This document shows, piece after piece, positions 60,687-64,000 of a stretch of 64,000 bases of DNA (the stretch's first letter is position 1; each line of letters begins with the position of its first letter). The position numbers were made by a program, and so were the translations under genes. The notes under the pieces were generated by a model. That model did not search any database, was not told the origin of the DNA, and was given only the letters and a program-made list of their open reading frames with translations. The stretch comes from Pseudomonas sp. RIT-PI-AD (GTDB lineage: Bacteria > Pseudomonadota > Gammaproteobacteria > Pseudomonadales > Pseudomonadaceae): the NCBI RefSeq assembly GCF_025642785.1, contig NZ_JANZKU010000020.1, positions 1-64,000 on the forward strand, read 5' to 3'.

Positions 60687-61652
60687 TCAGAGGGCGACCG
60701 GATACGCCGGCTCGCGGCCCTCGAGGACGGCGATCAGGTTGTCCGCCGCGGTGCGCGCCATCAGCGCGCGCGCCTCATGGGTCGCCGAGCCGATATGCGG
60801 CAGGGCCACCAAATTGGGCAGTTCCAGCAACGGCGAATCGGCCGGCAGGGGTTCCCGCTCGAACACGTCGAGCCCGGCGGCGCGGAAGCGGCCGGCCCTC
60901 AGCGCGTCGACCAGGGCCGCCTCGTCCACCACCGCCCCACGGGAAATGTTGAGGAACACCGCGTCCTTGCGCAGCAGGCCGAACTCCCGCGCGCCGATCA
61001 AATGGCGGGTCTCCGCGGTCAGGGGTACGCAGACGCAGACGAAGTCGGCCTCCCCCAGCAATTCGTCCAAGGGCAGGCGGCGGGCGCCGAACGCCTGCTC
61101 GTACTGGGGTTTGTCGCGGTGGCCGCTGTAGAGGATCGACATGCCGAAGCCGAAGTGCGCACGCCGGGCCAGGGCCGCGCCGATACGCCCCAGCCCGACG
61201 ATGCCCAGGCGCTTGCCGTGTACGTCGACGCCGAAATGCGCCTCGCCGATGCCGGCCTTCCACTGCCCCTGCCGAACCAGCGTGGCCAGTTCCAGGGCAC
61301 GCCGGGCGGCCATCATCAGCAGCAGGAAGCCGGTGTCGGCGGTGGTCTCGGTGACCGCATCCGGGGTGTGGGTGAGGCGGATGCCGCGTTCCTTCAGGTA
61401 CTCCAGGTCGTAGTTGTCGTAGCCGGCGGAGATGGACGAGATCACCCGGAGTTTCCTGGCGTGCCGCAGCACCTCGCGATCCAGCCGGGCGCCCGCGCCG
61501 ATCAGCCCGTCGGCCTCGGCCAGCGCGGCGACGAACCCCTCGCGGTCCGCCCCCAGGGGATCGAGGAACACGCTCACGGCGTAGCGCTCGCGCAAGTCGG
61601 CCATCACCTCGTCGGACGAGGCCCGGCTGAATACCACCAGATTCTGCTTCAT
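60687..61652 (-). CDS. D-2-hydroxyacid dehydrogenase (GhrB/2-ketogluconate reductase-like)
   Basis: The 321-residue NAD(P)-dependent reductase has KRLGIVGLGRIGAALARRAH for cofactor binding and the catalytic Arg/Glu/His in NISRGAVVDE, GLDVFEREPL and LPHIGSAT. This is the pattern of glyoxylate/hydroxypyruvate or 2-ketogluconate reductases. The ATG at 61652 has AGGAAAC. A REP-bearing spacer separates it from the semialdehyde dehydrogenase gene. The right end of the window thus favours sugar-acid metabolism. Confidence 0.92.
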   Translation of the reverse strand: MKQNLVVFSRASSDEVMADLRERYAVSVFLDPLGADREGFVAALAEADGLIGAGARLDREVLRHARKLRVISSISAGYDNYDLEYLKERGIRLTHTPDAVTETTADTGFLLLMMAARRALELATLVRQGQWKAGIGEAHFGVDVHGKRLGIVGLGRIGAALARRAHFGFGMSILYSGHRDKPQYEQAFGARRLPLDELLGEADFVCVCVPLTAETRHLIGAREFGLLRKDAVFLNISRGAVVDEAALVDALRAGRFRAAGLDVFEREPLPADSPLLELPNLVALPHIGSATHEARALMARTAADNLIAVLEGREPAYPVAL

Positions 61653-61896
61653 GCCTGTTTCCTCTTGCGGAAGACCAACGGACCCCGACGTAGCCGCCGA
61701 CGGTGAGCTGGAAGATCGGATGGTCCGGCATCCGCCCTGGTCCGGGTGAGGGGGAAATGTCCGGGTACCGCCGCATCGAGTCAAGCGGCGCGGGCTTTGC
61801 CCAGTGACGCGGGCGCCAGTGGGAAGCAGGTTCGGGCTCGCGGTCGAGGGGGATCTCACGTGAGCCACTGAAGCCGCCGCGATCCGGGGTGGACGC

Positions 61897-61923
61897 CTTT
61901 TCGCGGCTGAAGCCGCTCCCACG
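61897..61923 (-). repeat. REP element, copy 1
   Basis: Contains TTCGCGGCTGAAGCCGCTCC, a hairpin-forming core (GCGGCT-GA-AGCCGC). This is a typical pseudomonad REP sequence. It faces copy 2, about 100 bp away. Confidence 0.75.
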
Positions 61924-62019
61924 CAAGGGGGTGGAGGGTTAGAGGGCTGGCAAGAGCGCGCGAGCTGATGGCTGGATATTTGAATGCCTGCGATGACGAC
62001 GGCGCTGAGGGGATGTAGG

Positions 62020-62044
62020 CGTGGGAGCAGCTTCAGCCGCGAAG
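62020..62044 (+). repeat. REP element, copy 2
   Basis: Contains GTGGGAGCAGCTTCAGCCGC, the inverted match of copy 1 with one changed base in the stem (GCAGC for GCGGC). The two form a REP pair, a BIME/REPIN-like unit. Confidence 0.75.
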
Positions 62045-62222
62045 ACTCCCCACGACCAAGCACCACCGAGACAAGCCTTTGCCACGCCGCCCCCTTCATC
62101 CCTCCAACCTTGAGACACCATCCCAAGCCCCTCGCCCGACTCCAACGCGTCCAGCCCAATCACGCGCCGATACACACCGACCTGACCCCAGCTATCCGCC
62201 TTCAATCCCCCCACCGCCCCAC

Positions 62223-62248
62223 AAAAAAGCCGACCCTCGGGTCGGCTT
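62223..62248 (-). terminator. terminator of the semialdehyde dehydrogenase gene
   Basis: Stem AAGCCGACC/GGTCGGCTT with loop CTCG, then six T residues on the minus strand. It lies 24 bp after the stop of the minus-strand gene. Confidence 0.9.
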
Positions 62249-62271
62249 GTTCGTCCACTCACGCCACTCGC

Positions 62272-63849
62272 CTACAGCCCCTCGCGGCTGGCGCGGCCGT
62301 CCACCAGCCGCTCGATACCCAGCGGGTTGGCGTCCTTCAGGGCGTCCGGCAGCAGGGCGTCGGGGTAGTTCTGGTAGCACACCGGGCGCAGGAAGCGCTC
62401 GATGGCCAGGGTGCCGACCGAGGTGCCGCGGGCATCCGAGGTGGCCGGGTAGGGGCCGCCGTGGACCATGGCGTCGCAGACTTCCACGCCGGTCGGGTAG
62501 CCGTTGAGCAGCAGGCGCCCGGCCTTCTGCTCCAGCAGCGGCAGCAGCGCGCCGAAGGCCTGCAGATCGCCCGGTTCGGCGATCAGGGTGGCGGTGAGCT
62601 GGCCGCGCAGGCCGTGCAGGGCCCGCACCAGTTCGGCCTCGTCGGCCACTTCGACGACCACCGTGGTCGGGCCGAAGACTTCTTCCTGCAGCAGTTCGTC
62701 GCCGTCCAGCAGAAGACGGGCGTCGGCCTGGAACAGTTGCGGCCGGGCCTGGTGGCCTTCCTGCCGGGCACCGGCCAGGTGGCGGACGCCGGGGTGGGCG
62801 TGAAGGGCGTCCAGGCCGTGGCAGTAGTTCTTCAAGCCGCCGGCGTTGAGCAGGGTCTGCGCCGGTTGTTCGCCCATCGACGCGGCGAAGCGTTCGAGGA
62901 ACGCGGAAAAGGCCGGCGAGCGGATGCCGATGACCATCCCCGGGTTGGTGCAGAACTGGCCGGCGCCGAGCACCACCGAGGCGGTGAGGTCGCGAGCGAT
63001 GGCCTCGCCGCGGGTCTCGAGGGCCTCGGGCAGCAGGATCATCGGGTTGATGCTGCTCATCTCGGCGAACACCGGGATCGGCTGCGGCCGCGCCGCCGCC
63101 ATGTCGCACAGGGCGCGACCGCCGCGCAGCGAGCCGGTGAAACCGACCGCCTGGATCGCCGGGTGCTTGACCAGGGCCTCGCCCACCCCGCCGCCGTAGA
63201 TCATGTTGAACACCCCGGCGGGCATGCCGGTTTTCCCGGCGGCGCGCAGGATGGCGTCGGCCACGCACTCGGCGGTGGCCATGTGGCCGCCGTGGGCCTT
63301 GAACACCACCGGGCAGCCGGCGGCCAGGGCCGCGGCGGTGTCGCCGCCGGCGGTGGAAAACGCCAGGGGGAAGTTGGAGGCGCCGAACACCGCCACCGGG
63401 CCGAGGCCGATGCGGTACTGGCGCAGGTCCGGGCGCGGCAGGGGCTGGCGCTCGGGCAGCGCGCGGTCGATGCGCGCGCCGTAGAAGTCGCCGCGACGCA
63501 GTACCTGGGCGAACAGGCGCATCTGCCCGCTGGTGCGGCCGCGCTCGCCCTGGATGCGCCCGGCGGGCAGCGCGGTTTCCCGGCCGACCAGGGCGACGAA
63601 GTCATCGCCCAGGGCGTCCAGCTCGGCGGCGATGGCGTCGAGGAACTCGGCGCGGCGCGCGGCCGACAGGCTGCGATAGGCCGGGTAGGCGGCGGCCGCC
63701 GCGTTCGCCGCGGCGTCCACTTCGGCCGGGCTGGCCTGGTGGAAGGCGTAGGGCAGGGTTTCGCCGGTGCTGGCATCGAGGCTGTGGACGAGTACCTCGC
63801 CCGCGGCGCTGCGCGCGCCGCCGATGTAGTTGTGGCCGAGTAGCTGCAT
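62272..63849 (-). CDS. alpha-ketoglutarate (2,5-dioxovalerate) semialdehyde dehydrogenase
   Basis: The 525-residue aldehyde dehydrogenase oxidises 2-oxoglutarate semialdehyde in glucarate, galactarate, arabinose or hydroxyproline breakdown. Key parts are VAVFGASNFPLAFS, KAHGGHMATAE, GFTGSLRGGRAL, the active-site Glu in EMSSINPMI and Cys in GAGQFCTNPGM. The ATG has AGGAG. Upstream, at the right edge, there is a hairpin but no gene in view. Which of the pathways it serves cannot be seen. Confidence 0.95.
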   Translation of the reverse strand: MQLLGHNYIGGARSAAGEVLVHSLDASTGETLPYAFHQASPAEVDAAANAAAAAYPAYRSLSAARRAEFLDAIAAELDALGDDFVALVGRETALPAGRIQGERGRTSGQMRLFAQVLRRGDFYGARIDRALPERQPLPRPDLRQYRIGLGPVAVFGASNFPLAFSTAGGDTAAALAAGCPVVFKAHGGHMATAECVADAILRAAGKTGMPAGVFNMIYGGGVGEALVKHPAIQAVGFTGSLRGGRALCDMAAARPQPIPVFAEMSSINPMILLPEALETRGEAIARDLTASVVLGAGQFCTNPGMVIGIRSPAFSAFLERFAASMGEQPAQTLLNAGGLKNYCHGLDALHAHPGVRHLAGARQEGHQARPQLFQADARLLLDGDELLQEEVFGPTTVVVEVADEAELVRALHGLRGQLTATLIAEPGDLQAFGALLPLLEQKAGRLLLNGYPTGVEVCDAMVHGGPYPATSDARGTSVGTLAIERFLRPVCYQNYPDALLPDALKDANPLGIERLVDGRASREGL

Positions 63850-63942
63850 GGGGTTCTCCTGAGAAGGTGGCGAAACCGGGTCCGGTCCCGAGGGGCGAGG
63901 TGGAGCACGCCGCGTCGAAGGCCGGGCGGCCGGAAAACAGGC

Positions 63943-63963
63943 GCCCGGCCTCGTGAGCCGGGC
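63943..63963 (-). terminator. hairpin upstream of the dehydrogenase gene
   Basis: Stem GCCCGGC/GCCGGGC with a seven-base loop; on the minus strand GCCTGTTTTCC follows. It may end a minus-strand gene lying beyond the window edge. Confidence 0.45.
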
Positions 63964-64000
63964 GGGCCGCCGCGACAGGGCGGCGACGGGAAGCGGGGCG

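Larger units (their letters stand above)
61653..62271. other. 619-bp spacer with two REP elements
   Basis: The gap has no gene I can support; the open frames here are short or antisense. It contains two REP-type copies in inverted orientation, a 97-bp region between them, and, at its right end, the terminator of the dehydrogenase gene. The upstream side must hold the promoter of the 2-hydroxyacid dehydrogenase. Confidence 0.6.

Noticed and set aside
61653-62159. N-terminal extension of the 2-hydroxyacid dehydrogenase into the REP spacer
   Set aside because: The ATG at 61652 has a good SD and begins the domain. The extension covers REP sequence and has no homology-like content.

Overview
The window is high-GC, gene-dense chromosomal DNA from a Pseudomonas. 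The braCDEFG transporter block, the serC-pheA-hisC-(tyrA/aroA)-cmk-rpsA-ihfB supraoperon behind gyrA, the tyrA-aroA fusion, rapA next to an alkB-type gene, cyaB and the CpxR/CpxS pair all look like the P. aeruginosa lineage. The gene order is not that of P. aeruginosa as I remember it. Blocks that resemble its PA33xx, PA10xx and PA31xx-PA32xx regions are joined here, and no O-antigen cluster follows ihfB. A relative in the nitroreducens/citronellolis/knackmussii neighbourhood is a reasonable guess, not a demonstrated identity. I see no tRNA, rRNA, CRISPR array, prophage or insertion sequence.

Layout. 1-3.5 kb: a lipoprotein fragment and a three-gene aromatic-acid-type efflux operon (membrane fusion protein, DUF1656, FUSC). 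3.7-8.2 kb: an Anr-controlled ccoM gene that also looks like the PhrS small-RNA locus, a small basic protein, an AlkB-type dioxygenase, and rapA. 8.4-12.5 kb: an MFS transporter with glyoxylate-pathway genes (hyi, glxR), then DUF5064 and DUF2288 genes. 12.8-17.9 kb: branched-chain amino acid ABC transporter braC and braDEFG. 18-21.7 kb: envelope lipoproteins, pdxH and small membrane proteins. 21.9-25.8 kb: the acetate permease pair (DUF485-actP) and a membrane-bound GH17-like protein.

25.9-37.5 kb is a minus-strand series running gyrA, serC, pheA, hisC, tyrA-aroA, cmk, rpsA, ihfB. It has many stop/start overlaps and covers DNA topology, serine, phenylalanine, tyrosine and chorismate synthesis, and translation. 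37.6-42.6 kb holds methylthioadenosine handling (mtnA and a divergent deaminase), ubiG, mupP and yciK. 42.8-49.8 kb holds a diguanylate cyclase behind a sigma-54-like promoter, then rluB, scpB/scpA, a YciO-type gene, a PHP nuclease, yciB and yciI.

49.9-60.5 kb holds cpxR, a Spy/CpxP-like gene, the sensor kinase, a nitroreductase, trkH, an AraC regulator, cyaB, a second AraC regulator, csaA, an EamA exporter and a DUF6515-like protein. Two matched CpxR-type boxes occur here. The right end carries a 2-hydroxyacid dehydrogenase, a REP-bearing spacer and a ketoglutarate-semialdehyde dehydrogenase.

The most interesting items are the compact ccoM/PhrS-like locus with tandem Anr boxes, the paired CpxR boxes, and the -24/-12 promoter in front of the GGDEF gene.
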